Source: a virus
Virus record (IMG/VR): IMGVR_UViG_3300037258_000279
Span: 29,665-93,664 of that record
Direction: 5' to 3' (one strand)
DNA: 64,000 nucleotides
Of the stretch, positions 48,929 through 57,404 are shown piece by piece. The translations under genes and the position numbers were made by a program. Position 1 is the first letter of the stretch. Every line of letters begins with the position of its first letter. The notes below the pieces were generated by a model that was not told the DNA's origin, searched no databases, and saw only the letters and a program-made list of their open reading frames with translations.

Positions 48929-49534
48929 TTAAGCCTCCACCTCGACGTCATCGTCGTCGGGAACGAGGTTCGCTCCGCGTTCGACGTGACGGGAAATTTG
49001 CGTCTTATCGCCGATCGCTCGCTTCGAGCTGGAGCGAAGCCGATTCATCTGATCATCGACCTGGCGGTTCGCCTTTGTCTCTTCTTCCCGGCGTGCCACG
49101 TCGCTGAGCGTGTTGGGACGCACCAGGAGCATCAAGTCGCGATCGACGATCGGATCGTCGTCTTGCACCTTCTTCAGGTAGCCGAGTTCGATGAGGCGCG
49201 GATCGGCCGTGTTGCGCAGGCCGCTCAGGTCCGGAAAATCCGCCGCACGAACGATCTGCCATCCGGCACGCAGAAATTCCGTGAAGCGCGGATTGGGCTG
49301 CCCCTTGATTTTCACAGCGCCCCAGAAATAATCCATGCCCTTCTGGCGGGCGCTCTTCTCGATCCCGTAGCGCTCGTGGTCTTCACGGGGCCGCATGCGC
49401 GTGAAACCCGCTTCCGCGCGCGCATCCATGCGGCCGCGATCACGGCCATCGTCGGCGGACGGCGCGGGTGGCCGCGCGACGGCTGCCGGTGGGACGACGG
49501 CGGGTTCGGAAGCGGCTGCGTGTCCGTTGGCCAT
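48929..49534 (-). CDS. Conserved capsid-region protein of unknown function
   Basis: 201 residues. A disordered Ala/Pro start is followed by RYGIEKSARQKGMDYFWGAVKIKGQ, ADFPDLSGL, then VDRDLMLLVRPNTLSDVARREEE and a charged tail ending DDDDVEVEA. It is probably cytoplasmic, and the acidic tail may contact capsid or scaffold. No family recognised. Confidence 0.6.
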   Translation of the reverse strand: MANGHAAASEPAVVPPAAVARPPAPSADDGRDRGRMDARAEAGFTRMRPREDHERYGIEKSARQKGMDYFWGAVKIKGQPNPRFTEFLRAGWQIVRAADFPDLSGLRNTADPRLIELGYLKKVQDDDPIVDRDLMLLVRPNTLSDVARREEETKANRQVDDQMNRLRSSSKRAIGDKTQISRHVERGANLVPDDDDVEVEA

Positions 49535-49539
49535 GATGT

Positions 49540-50640
49540 TTACCCCACGACCGCATCGCGCGCCCAGGCGCGGCGACGGGTCGATCCATGTGTCGGGCTG
49601 TGCGCCAGCGCGTGATACCAGCGAATGATCGTCTCGTCGGTGCGATCGGTGGCGTTGGGCTCGATCGACTCATAGAGCGAGCGCGCCGTCTCGAGTTCCA
49701 TCATGGTGGGCTCGATCCGGCCGTTGCGCGTCTGTGATGCGGAACGCTGCGATGCCTCGACGATTCGGCGCGACGGTGGCGCCGCAACCGCGCGCATGCC
49801 ATCGCCGCCCTTACCGACGGCCCGCGTTTGCTGTTGTTGCTGTTGATCCGCCGGCACCGCATCGATGCGCATGACGGGCGCGTCGCGAGTGTTGCCCACG
49901 GGTGCCGCCTCCAAAGTGTGCTGCTGTTGCATCGGCGTCACGACCGGCGGTGCATCGCCCGCATGGGCATCCGGATCGGCGCCGGAGAACGGCGAATCGC
50001 CACCGTCGCTACCTTCCACTTGAGCGGCAGCGCGCGCCGCCGCTTGCGCGGCGGCATCGCCACCGGCCGGCGGTGCCCGGTCCGGGTAAACGGCCTTTTC
50101 GATTTCGGCGAAATACTCGGGCGTGTCCTGGGCCAATCCCCTGACATCGCGCGCATAGGCGGCGGCGGCATTGGCCTTTTTCTGGAAAGCCGGGTCTGCC
50201 GTATAGGCCGGATTGCGCGCAATCCAAGTCTGCTCGGCAGCGGTGTAGGTGGTCTGCGCCGGCGCTGGCGGCGCCGCGGCTTGGCGATCGGCGATCTGGC
50301 GCTGCTCGCCCACCCATGCCTTCCGGTCGCGCAGGCTCTGCAAGCGCGCTGAAGCGTCCGACATCTTCGCCATGGCATCGGCGGCTTTATCGAACTCGCC
50401 ATCCTTCTGCAAGGTCGCCCATTGCGACTTGTAGGCATTCACCTCGCCGTCTGTCTGGGTAATGGCACCGTCGATCTGCGATTCCTGCGATGCCCACTGT
50501 TTGCCGGTTTCGACGCGAAGCTGTTGCTGAAGCTGGGTCGCTCCTTGCACCGCTACCTGTTCGCGCCGTGTCGCCGCGGCGAGTGCCGCGCGGAGCGCTT
50601 CGGTTTCGGCGTTGGGAGTGGCTGCTGCGGGTTCGGCCAT
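49540..50640 (-). CDS. Scaffold-like protein
   Basis: 366 residues. Ala/Gln/Glu-rich coiled coil in the first 140 residues (EALRAALAAATRREQVAV, QATLQKDGEF-type segments, AKMSDASARLQSLRDRKAW), then a flexible Pro/Ala middle and a C-terminal SLYESIEPNATDRTDETIIRWYHALAHSP helix that could dock on the capsid. Low-complexity helical proteins encoded just ahead of the capsid are normally assembly scaffolds. A Gln run lies near residue 270. Confidence 0.65.
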   Translation of the reverse strand: MAEPAAATPNAETEALRAALAAATRREQVAVQGATQLQQQLRVETGKQWASQESQIDGAITQTDGEVNAYKSQWATLQKDGEFDKAADAMAKMSDASARLQSLRDRKAWVGEQRQIADRQAAAPPAPAQTTYTAAEQTWIARNPAYTADPAFQKKANAAAAYARDVRGLAQDTPEYFAEIEKAVYPDRAPPAGGDAAAQAAARAAAQVEGSDGGDSPFSGADPDAHAGDAPPVVTPMQQQHTLEAAPVGNTRDAPVMRIDAVPADQQQQQQTRAVGKGGDGMRAVAAPPSRRIVEASQRSASQTRNGRIEPTMMELETARSLYESIEPNATDRTDETIIRWYHALAHSPTHGSTRRRAWARDAVVG

Positions 50641-50655
50641 GGTGTGAGGCTCCGA

Positions 50656-51087
50656 TCAGGCAACCAAGTCGGGGCGGGAAATCTTCGCCAGAATGTACTG
50701 GCACCCGACGAACCGACAGGGTTGCGTATCCAGGAAGAACGGGTGGGACGTCTTGACGTCGAACATCACCCAATCGCCGGCCTTCGGCGGCGCCGGATTG
50801 CCGTCCTTGTCGGCGAACCATCCGGTGGTCTTTTCGGTGTTGTAGGCAAATGGGCCAACTTTCATCACCAAGCCGGTGACGCCCTGCCACCGATATTCAT
50901 TGCGCGAGCCGTCCGGCATGATGATGCCGCCCGCGGTCTTCGCGTCCTTTGGCGGCTCGTACACCGCGACAAGAACGTCCTGACCGCCGACCTCGATATG
51001 ATCCAACAGAGGGTTGACGCGAAGACGAATCGCTATTGCAGGATCGTCACCGGTAATCCTGAGTGCTCTGCTGATAAGCTCGGACAC
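50656..51087 (-). CDS. GroES-like co-chaperonin
   Basis: 143 residues. Residues about 27-140 follow the GroES/Cpn10 pattern: IEVGGQDVLVAVYEPPKDAK, the mobile-loop signature KTAGGIIMPDGS, GVTGLVMKVGPFAY, then GDWVMFD and a final strand YILAKI. A 25-residue N-terminal extension is unusual. A GroES-like protein would cap host GroEL; T4 gp31 does this to fold its capsid protein. Being the first gene of the scaffold and capsid cluster, behind a promoter-like pair, supports a capsid-folding role. Confidence 0.8.
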   Translation of the reverse strand: MSELISRALRITGDDPAIAIRLRVNPLLDHIEVGGQDVLVAVYEPPKDAKTAGGIIMPDGSRNEYRWQGVTGLVMKVGPFAYNTEKTTGWFADKDGNPAPPKAGDWVMFDVKTSHPFFLDTQPCRFVGCQYILAKISRPDLVA

Positions 51088-51138
51088 GTAATCCCCACCC
51101 CCGCGCTTCCGACACCAAACTACATTTCGATTGTGGAA

Positions 51139-51167
51139 AATATCACGGAATCGGGGGGTTGCGTCAA
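51139..51167 (-). promoter_or_regulatory. Candidate promoter of the GroES-scaffold-capsid cluster
   Basis: On the minus strand TTGACG (51162-51167) and GATATT (51139-51144) are separated by 17 bases, about 50 bases ahead of the GroES-like start. The surrounding gap of 117 bases is one of the largest within the late operon. Confidence 0.5.
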
Positions 51168-51174
51168 GGACGAT

Positions 51175-51197
51175 CTACAGCATCGACGGTGTGATTT
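51175..51197 (-). promoter_or_regulatory. Second copy of AAATCACACC-N8-TGTAG
   Basis: Exact copy (10 + 5 bases, same eight-base spacing) of the motif at 39282-39304. It lies directly upstream of the TTGACG/GATATT pair, so it may be an activator site or part of a phage promoter. Confidence 0.4.
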
Positions 51198-51204
51198 GTA
51201 ATTC

Positions 51205-51444
51205 TCAGTCTTCGACGTTCGGCAGCGGGCGCGATTCCGGCTTCTTCCGGTCGATGCCTTTGCGGATATCGATGCACAGCGCGATCACGTCTTCGATCTC
51301 ATTCACCCGGCCACACAAGGCCGCATATTCGTAGGGGTCTAAACTCCCCGACAGGATTCTTTTCGCGTACCCTTCGTGCTCTTCCCGTAGGTGTTTCAGC
51401 AGTCGGCCAAGTTCGCTCGACGTTTCGATTTCCATATCAGCCAT
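51205..51444 (-). CDS. Small helical protein of unknown function
   Basis: 79 residues, acidic and helical (SSELGRLLKHLREEHEGYAKR, then YEYAALCGRVNEIEDVIALC). It overlaps the upstream gene by eight bases. Small coiled-coil proteins like this occur between portal and capsid genes in many phages. No family recognised. Confidence 0.6.
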   Translation of the reverse strand: MADMEIETSSELGRLLKHLREEHEGYAKRILSGSLDPYEYAALCGRVNEIEDVIALCIDIRKGIDRKKPESRPLPNVED

Positions 51445-51847
51445 CGGTTTCTTCCTCGGATTCCGGTGACTCTATTTCCTTTGGTGGACGATCCATCCCC
51501 GCGGCAACGAGAAGTCCACGCTTGATCTGCGCCATGTCTCGCGATCCGAGCGCGTTCAACCCAGCGACCGATTCATTGCGCGCGACTCGCCGCGCCAGTT
51601 CGCGCAAGCCCGGTGCTTTGACTTCGTCTTTTTCGATTTCGCCGGCGAGCCAGTCGAGCAATTCACGCTGGCGCGCGTAGGCTTCGCCCAGGATCATTTG
51701 AAGCCGCATCTCGGGATCACCAGCAACGACACGCAGCCCCGTGTCCACTGCATGAGAGATCCGGCGCCGCCGCTCTTCCGGCGACGTACCGGCCGTCTCG
51801 ACAGTGATTTGAACGCCGCCGCGGCGCGGAGCCGGCGCCTTCGACAT
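51437..51847 (-). CDS. Conserved late protein of unknown function
   Basis: 136 residues from ATG 51847, whose A-T bases share the preceding TAA (TAATG). An N-terminal beta segment (GGVQITVETAG) is followed by helices (MRLQMILGEAYARQRELLDWL, then LRELARRVARNESVAG). Acidic C-terminus. No family recognised. Confidence 0.6.
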   Translation of the reverse strand: MSKAPAPRRGGVQITVETAGTSPEERRRRISHAVDTGLRVVAGDPEMRLQMILGEAYARQRELLDWLAGEIEKDEVKAPGLRELARRVARNESVAGLNALGSRDMAQIKRGLLVAAGMDRPPKEIESPESEEETDG

Positions 51848-52059
51848 TAAGGATTGCGCTCTTCGCGCTCCTTGATGGTGAGGCCGCGCGCCGCCAGTTC
51901 CATTTCCTGACGGATCCATTCTTTCATCGCGGCAGGATCGCCAGCGGCTGCGGCGCTTTCCTTGAACTTCGCGTCGACTGCCGCGCTGATGATCTGCTTG
52001 ATTTCGTCGGCAGTGAGCGCCGGTGGGGCTGGCGGTGTCGCCGCTTCGTCGGGTGCCAT
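51847..52059 (-). CDS. Small helical protein of unknown function
   Basis: 70 residues. A Pro/Ala start is followed by one long amphipathic helix (TADEIKQIISAAVDAKFKES, then MKEWIRQEMELAARGLTIKE). It is coupled by a TAATG overlap to the next gene. It could be a minor assembly factor; nothing specific. Confidence 0.55.
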   Translation of the reverse strand: MAPDEAATPPAPPALTADEIKQIISAAVDAKFKESAAAAGDPAAMKEWIRQEMELAARGLTIKEREERNP

Positions 52060-52091
52060 GTCGCTGTCCTCAATTTGCTTTCAGAAAAAAA

Positions 52092-52907
52092 TCAGTAGGG
52101 AAGCGCTTTCGTCTTCTCGAGGCGCCCTTCGCCCGAGAGCGAGCCCGCCGTCATCTTGGGACGACCGGCGCGGCCTCCTTCGGCACGTTTCGCGCGGCCG
52201 CCTGACTTCGTCATCGGCGGTGCGCCCATGCCGCCAGGGGCTACGCCTGGCTGGCCTTGCGCCATTTGGGCCATCTTCATCTGCTGGATCTGCTGCGGCG
52301 TAACCGCTGTTCCGCCGTCTGGTCCCGGCATGCCGCCACCCATATCCCGATGGGGATGGCGTTCCTTTTTCTCGCCCGCGCGGCCGCCAGCCTTGCGCAT
52401 CATCGGCATGGCACCCGCAGCGCCCGGCGGCATTCCAACGCCCGGCGGCGGCATCGGCGGCCGCATTCCAGCACCCGGCGGCATGGCGCCTGCCGGCGGC
52501 GGAGGCGGGGCGGCCGGGACAGGCCGCGGCGGAGGCATCGGCATGGCGCCGCCCATCGGCGGTCCGGCCGGAGGCATGGCACCATGGCCTGGGGCCATGA
52601 TAATGTTGATCTTGGTTTTGGCGTCCTTGCCCCTGCCGCGTGCGCCCTTATCCGCGCGCCGTGGCCCAGCATCGCCACCGGCCGAGCCGCCATCGGCAAG
52701 GCGGATGCGTTCGTGCTTGCCGCCGTGTTCGGCGTTTTCGTGTTGGCGCAGCGCGGATTTAATCATCCGCGCGTCTTCGCCCTTGTCGTCATCGTGCGAG
52801 CGGCCACCGGTGCGCATGTGACCGCCGGCCTTGCCGAGATGATGTCCGGTGCGAGCGATGAGTTCCCGGGCCTTTTTTCGACCTTCGCGCTCGTGATGGA
52901 ATGCCAT
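52092..52907 (-). CDS. Gly/Pro/Met-rich protein with GGR motifs
   Basis: 271 residues, largely disordered. It has a His/Lys start (FHHEREGRKKARELIARTGHH), motif copies MRTGGRSH, MRKAGGRAG and MTKSGGRAKRAEGGRAG, and a central Pro/Met/Gly stretch with repeated PPGA/GAMP units. The motif family links it to the 1,499-aa and other late proteins. Function unknown; possible nucleic-acid or membrane contact. Confidence 0.6.
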   Translation of the reverse strand: MAFHHEREGRKKARELIARTGHHLGKAGGHMRTGGRSHDDDKGEDARMIKSALRQHENAEHGGKHERIRLADGGSAGGDAGPRRADKGARGRGKDAKTKINIIMAPGHGAMPPAGPPMGGAMPMPPPRPVPAAPPPPPAGAMPPGAGMRPPMPPPGVGMPPGAAGAMPMMRKAGGRAGEKKERHPHRDMGGGMPGPDGGTAVTPQQIQQMKMAQMAQGQPGVAPGGMGAPPMTKSGGRAKRAEGGRAGRPKMTAGSLSGEGRLEKTKALPY

Positions 52908-52965
52908 GGGATAACCCCCGCCTGTCGAGAATCCGCTTACACCATATCACGCGTGCCCGACATCG

Positions 52966-53313
52966 TCACGCCGGTTCGTCGGGCGCCGACTCCAACCCAA
53001 GCCGACGATATACCGCACGAGTGGTCCACCGCTCGGTGATCTCCGAGGAAATTCTTGTTCTTATAAAATCCGGCACGGAGTCCGATGGCATTTTAGAGCG
53101 TGGAGTAACCGCCAAGCCGACTGTGCTCCCGCCATCAACACCCCAAACGACCATCGCCATGCCGGCGATATCTTTCCCCTGGATTCGCATAACGTCCGCC
53201 ATTTCCCGCTCAATCATCCGGCGCGCGTCTTCGGGACCGCGCAACTTGAGGTTCCGAATTTCGCCGCCGCCCTTGAATCGCACCGAGCGAAGTTTCAGGT
53301 AGGATTGCTTCAT
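52966..53313 (-). CDS. Conserved late protein of unknown function
   Basis: 115 residues: SYLKLRSVRFKGGGEIRNLKL strands, a helix (PEDARRMIEREMADVMRI), AGMAMVVWGVDGGSTVGLAV strands and a C-terminal helix. A compact alpha/beta fold. It overlaps the next gene by four bases. No family recognised. Confidence 0.6.
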   Translation of the reverse strand: MKQSYLKLRSVRFKGGGEIRNLKLRGPEDARRMIEREMADVMRIQGKDIAGMAMVVWGVDGGSTVGLAVTPRSKMPSDSVPDFIRTRISSEITERWTTRAVYRRLGLESAPDEPA

Positions 53314-53495
53314 GCTTCGGCTGCCATGCTCCGATAGATTTCGCTCAGAAATTTCGTCAGATCTTGGTCGAAATAATCATGGAGATCCGACAGCGTCGAT
53401 CGTCGACGCAGGAACGCGACCTTGCCGGCGGCAAGCATCGCCGGCGACACCTTGATAGTAGATTTGGTCGGCTGTTCGGCCGTGGCTGTCGACAC
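53310..53495 (-). CDS. Small protein of unknown function
   Basis: 61 residues with a Thr/Ser N-terminus and a C-terminal helix (LHDYFDQDLTKFLSEIYRSM). Its stop overlaps the next ATG. It lies between the KTSC gene and the preceding late gene. Confidence 0.55.
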   Translation of the reverse strand: MSTATAEQPTKSTIKVSPAMLAAGKVAFLRRRSTLSDLHDYFDQDLTKFLSEIYRSMAAEA

Positions 53496-53504
53496 CGGGC
53501 CCCG

Positions 53505-53720
53505 TTATTGCTTGGTGTATTTGTATTTGCCGATGATGTTGGTACGATGGTGCTTGCCTTTCGAATCGGCCGCCATGAACGCCGCGTGATCGGCCGCTGG
53601 CACGTCGTGATAGATGTACTGGCTGCCCCCACGAAAATGCACATGGAGTTCGTTCTTCTCGGGATCATGTCCGATCTTGTCGATGTTGGACGATTCGACG
53701 TCGACCATGCGTACGGCCAT
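53505..53720 (-). CDS. KTSC-domain protein
   Basis: 71 residues matching the KTSC domain: an N-terminal SSNIDKIGHDPEKNELHVHF hairpin, GGSQYIYHDVPA, a short helix (ADHAAFMAADSKGKHHRTN) and a final basic IIGKYKY. The usual K-T-S-C signature near the end is changed to KHHRTN. KTSC domains occur alone in phages or fused to nucleases; the biochemical role is not known. Immediately downstream of the portal gene. Confidence 0.8.
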   Translation of the reverse strand: MAVRMVDVESSNIDKIGHDPEKNELHVHFRGGSQYIYHDVPAADHAAFMAADSKGKHHRTNIIGKYKYTKQ

Positions 53721-56075
53721 CTATTCGCCTCCTGGCAATGGGGTTTTCTGGGCTGTGGCGATCGCGTCGTGTCCCGCCTGTTGCGCCGTCTGTGATGAAT
53801 CATGCCCGGCCTTTTGCGCAGCGAGCGCGGCATCGACATTTCCCTGGCGCGTGATCTGCTCGAGGGACGCCGCTCGATCGTTGTTGGCCTGCGTACTGGC
53901 TTTGGCGACATCGCCGGCCGTCTTGGTCTGCTGCAACTGGCGCTGCGTCTCGTTGTCCGCGGCCGCGGCGGCGGTGTCGGCCGCCAGCTTGTCGCGCTCG
54001 AGCCCGATCTTCTGCGTTTGGACTTGCGCGTTGATGAGCGTGTCCTGCTGCTTCTGCTGCGCCTGAATGGTCGCGGCCGTGACTTTTGGGTCGGGCGCGG
54101 GCGGCGCCGCGGCTTGCTGGTCGGGCTGCACGATGTAGCGATCGGGATCGGCGCCGATGACGCTGAGCGCGCTCGAGAGCACTTCGCGCATGTCCATGAG
54201 TTGCGGGACCTGCTGGGCGAGCATGACCAGAACGTTCGCCAGCATGATCGAATGCGTGCGCGACGGCGCGTTCGGATCCGAGGCCGGCACCAAGTTGAGG
54301 TCGGTGAACTCTTCGGCCTTGGCCCAGAGCCGCGCGTCGCGATCGGGTGCGCGCGGGCGATCGCGGCAGAGTCGGTTAAGCTGTTCCGGGTCTTCGGCGA
54401 AAAGTTCGCGGATCTTGCGCAACTCTTCCTTCTGGGCGCGATGGTTGCGCTTATGGACCGCGGCCATGACCTGGATTTGCTGCTCGATCATCGCGAGCAC
54501 GGTGCCGACCGGCATATTGGCGCGGCCCTCGCCCACCTCGAGCTGCACGGTCGAGCCCAGCCGCATCGCGTCGTTCTTGATGATCTCGATCAACTGCACG
54601 AACGCCTGGCTCGGCTCCTTGTAGGGCATCGCCATGGCGAGCTTGCGGATGTCGGCGTTCGGGCCGAGACCCTTGATGTCGATATCGACCCACTCGCCAG
54701 GCCGCGGCGCGATTTCGTTGGTCGACGTGCGCACGCCGGCGAGTTTGATTCCGCCAGGAAAGTTCGAGAACATTCCGGCGTCGATCAGCAGCCGCCAGCA
54801 TGAGCGCAGCGCCCGGGTCTGGTTGCCGAGAAGCTGCAAGAATCCCCAATTGTGATAACCGAGCCCCGGCACGAGCCCGAACTTCACGTACATATTCCGG
54901 TTTTTATACATCTGGTCTTCGGGGCGCCAATTGCGCCAGATGCCGAGGACCTGCTTCGACTGCCGGTCGATTGTGATCTTGTAGGGAAGCGGCATTCCCC
55001 AGGGCGAATCTTTCTCGTAGTGGCCGATCAGTTTGTAATCGTCGACGTCGATCTCGGTATCGGTTTCCCAAATCTCGTAGGGCTGGTCCTGGGGCCGCGT
55101 CGCCGATTCGGTTATCCCGACGGAGAGATTGATCGCGCGCTGTGCCTGCCGGCCGATGCCGTAGCTGCCGGTAGGCATGCCGAGATCGATCTTGCGGTAC
55201 TGGCCGACAAGTTGCATGCGCGCGAGTTGGCCGCGCATCATCTGGATGCTGTGGGTGCGCCGCAGCGCGCTGTCGAGATCGGTTGCCTCTTCCGAGACGA
55301 TCATGTCGGGCGCGAGGATCGATTCGCTGGTCGGGCGCTGGCGGATCGGGTCCTTGTAGATTTTCTTGTAACCGAGTCCGCAATAACCCTGGTTCATCAG
55401 CATGCCCGAGGTATCAGGGTAATACTCCGTCATCACCTCGGTCAGCAGATAGTTCATATCGTCGGCGAAGTCGCTGGCGCGCAATTCCTCATTGACGGAA
55501 ACGCGGCCGATTGTTGACACTTTTGCTGGACCCGCCGCGGGGAGCATTTCGCCTTCGGCCGAGGCGCCATACTTGACCATCGCTTCGATCAGGAGCGGAT
55601 GCCCCACCCGCGATATGCCGCGCTGGCCGACACCGGACTGCCCCGGTTCTTCGTTCCTGAGCGAAAGAAGATCGATGCCTTTGGTATATTGCTCGGTCCA
55701 ACCGGACCGCGATTGGATGTCGGACTCGACGCCGTCGGACACGTCCGATGCCAGACGCGCCAGGTCTGCGTCGCCCATTGTGATCGCGAGGTTCTCGCCG
55801 AAATCCTTGCTTTCGTCTTGGGTGCCAGTGCCGTGCACGGCCGGCGCCAGCATCGTTACGGAGCCATCATCCCCAATCTCAAGATCGGGATCGATGCCGT
55901 CTCCGATGTCGATGACGATTTCCGGACCTTCGCCGTTGCCCTTGATGATGGGCATATCGGACAGCCGGGCCCGAAGTGGCACACCGAGTTTTGTCGCCAT
56001 GCCGGCTTCATTGCCCAGAATAGTCGGGCGCTGACTCGGCAGGACGACAGTGGCGTCACTCGGCGGCATGGCCAC
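53721..56075 (-). CDS. Portal protein (P22-like)
   Basis: 784 residues, in the size range of P22-type portals. The N-terminal 100 residues are acidic and variable. The core has SRSGWTEQYTKGIDLLSLR, HPLLIEAMVKYGASAEGEML, DFADDMNYLLTEVMTEYYPD, GLGYKKIYKDP and later GFLQLLGNQTRALRSCWRLL and LGSTVQLEVGEGRANMPVG. The C-terminal 170 residues are a long Gln/Ala coiled coil, the likely barrel. It forms the dodecameric ring through which DNA is packaged, and lies between terminase and capsid genes as expected. Confidence 0.85.
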   Translation of the reverse strand: MAMPPSDATVVLPSQRPTILGNEAGMATKLGVPLRARLSDMPIIKGNGEGPEIVIDIGDGIDPDLEIGDDGSVTMLAPAVHGTGTQDESKDFGENLAITMGDADLARLASDVSDGVESDIQSRSGWTEQYTKGIDLLSLRNEEPGQSGVGQRGISRVGHPLLIEAMVKYGASAEGEMLPAAGPAKVSTIGRVSVNEELRASDFADDMNYLLTEVMTEYYPDTSGMLMNQGYCGLGYKKIYKDPIRQRPTSESILAPDMIVSEEATDLDSALRRTHSIQMMRGQLARMQLVGQYRKIDLGMPTGSYGIGRQAQRAINLSVGITESATRPQDQPYEIWETDTEIDVDDYKLIGHYEKDSPWGMPLPYKITIDRQSKQVLGIWRNWRPEDQMYKNRNMYVKFGLVPGLGYHNWGFLQLLGNQTRALRSCWRLLIDAGMFSNFPGGIKLAGVRTSTNEIAPRPGEWVDIDIKGLGPNADIRKLAMAMPYKEPSQAFVQLIEIIKNDAMRLGSTVQLEVGEGRANMPVGTVLAMIEQQIQVMAAVHKRNHRAQKEELRKIRELFAEDPEQLNRLCRDRPRAPDRDARLWAKAEEFTDLNLVPASDPNAPSRTHSIMLANVLVMLAQQVPQLMDMREVLSSALSVIGADPDRYIVQPDQQAAAPPAPDPKVTAATIQAQQKQQDTLINAQVQTQKIGLERDKLAADTAAAAADNETQRQLQQTKTAGDVAKASTQANNDRAASLEQITRQGNVDAALAAQKAGHDSSQTAQQAGHDAIATAQKTPLPGGE

Positions 56076-56079
56076 TTAT

Positions 56080-56646
56080 TTATCCCAATTTCTCCGCGAT
56101 GGGTAGTCCAGCGTCGACAGCACCATCATCTCGCTCGAGCGTCAGGAGTGCCGCAATGACGATCGCCGTCGGCACGTTAATGGTGGTTTTGACGTAGATC
56201 TGGTGTTCGGGTGCGTAGCCGGATGCGATCTCGGCAAAAGGTCCCTCCCCGGCAACACCGAACCGCCACAGATGGTAGGCTTTCGGTATCAGGCTTATCG
56301 CCGCGTCGAAGGAGGCGCGGAAAAGTAAGAGATGGCCTGACCACGGCATCGCTGGATTTTCGGGCTGCGGGTTGGCGGCTTCGAACTCGGCGAACTGGCG
56401 TCGTGTGGGATTGGTCAGGCGCAAGGTGCGGCGCTTGGTTTCGTATTCCTTGTGCGCTGGCGTGGTCCAATCCCCTAAGAATTTATCAGTGTCGGGTGGC
56501 AGGCCAGCATAGGGCAGATGACCATTGCCCCATTCGGCATCCGACGGGATCACGACAAGCCGCTTTGCGACCTCCATGTCGAGGTCGCGCGAGAACACGT
56601 CCTTGTCGAGACGAATTCGGGCGATGAGGTCGTCAAGGTCGCTCAC
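56080..56646 (-). CDS. Conserved late protein of unknown function
   Basis: 188 residues starting GTG 56646 in a GTGA overlap. It contains DLDDLIARIRLDKDVFSRDL, WTTPAHKEYETKRRTLRLTNP and PWSGHLLLFRASFDAAISLIPKAYH in mixed alpha/beta order. It lies between terminase-side genes and the portal. No family recognised. Confidence 0.6.
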   Translation of the reverse strand: MSDLDDLIARIRLDKDVFSRDLDMEVAKRLVVIPSDAEWGNGHLPYAGLPPDTDKFLGDWTTPAHKEYETKRRTLRLTNPTRRQFAEFEAANPQPENPAMPWSGHLLLFRASFDAAISLIPKAYHLWRFGVAGEGPFAEIASGYAPEHQIYVKTTINVPTAIVIAALLTLERDDGAVDAGLPIAEKLG

Positions 56647-56957
56647 GACGTGCCGCCGGCGCGCGCCAGGTCGAGTTTGTCGACGGCCGAGAAATCCATG
56701 GTGTGCATAGCGAACCAACGGCTAAATTCCGGGTGTTCGCCGCACCAGCGTTCATTCATCGTCGGCGGCCATTGCGACTGCACTTGCAAGGTCATCTGTC
56801 CACGAATCGCCCCCGGCGCCGGAACCATCAGCGCCGTCGGCGGGTAGCGGCGGCAAAGACCGCTCTTATCGTCGGTCGGCAAGAAATGAACGCAACTTTT
56901 GCATTTCGGCCGGCTTGCCGCCTGCTTCGCCGTCTCGTTGGTGTCCGCTTCACTCAT
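56643..56957 (-). CDS. Small Cys-rich protein
   Basis: 104 residues from ATG 56957 at a TGATG-type overlap. Four Cys (CKSCVHF, GLCRRYPP, WCGEHPEF) in a pattern suggesting one structural zinc or two disulfides. It resembles small phage proteins with a CxxC...C...C layout. Function unknown. Confidence 0.6.
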   Translation of the reverse strand: MSEADTNETAKQAASRPKCKSCVHFLPTDDKSGLCRRYPPTALMVPAPGAIRGQMTLQVQSQWPPTMNERWCGEHPEFSRWFAMHTMDFSAVDKLDLARAGGTS

Positions 56958-57400
56958 CAGTGCTCTCCGCCCTTGAGCCATTGCAGGAAGGCGCCGGCGA
57001 ATCGAGTGATCGCGTCGACACCCGGCGCCTCGCCTTCCTTATGCGGCACGGCCTTGATCGCAAGGTCGAGGGCCGTCGCGCGGGTATGGCGCTCAAGCTG
57101 CAATTCCGCGACGCCGCGCTGCTGTGAAAACTGCGCGAACGCTAGGTGCAACTGTTGTTGGTTTTGACCAAGCTGCGTGACCGACGCGATGAGTTGCGTC
57201 GCTTCCGGCATCCTGGCCTCAAGCGCCGCGACGCGAGCGATCAATTCTTCGCCGGCCAAGCCGGCCCTCCTGCGTGGCGCCGCTGTCTCCGCGCGAACCG
57301 GTTCCGCTGGCGGTGCGTCGGTCTGGGCCGCGGCCGGGACTGCGGCCGGTGGCAAGAGCTCACCGCTCTCGGGTGTAGATTCGCGCGCCGACATTGCCAT
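56957..57400 (-). CDS. Helical protein of unknown function
   Basis: 147 residues from ATG 57400, with GGAAGG nine bases upstream. An Ala/Pro linker is followed by a coiled coil (EELIARVAALEARMPEATQL, QLGQNQQQLHLAFAQFSQQ). It overlaps the next ATG by one base. No family recognised. Confidence 0.55.
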   Translation of the reverse strand: MAMSARESTPESGELLPPAAVPAAAQTDAPPAEPVRAETAAPRRRAGLAGEELIARVAALEARMPEATQLIASVTQLGQNQQQLHLAFAQFSQQRGVAELQLERHTRATALDLAIKAVPHKEGEAPGVDAITRFAGAFLQWLKGGEH

Positions 57401-57404
57401 GCTG

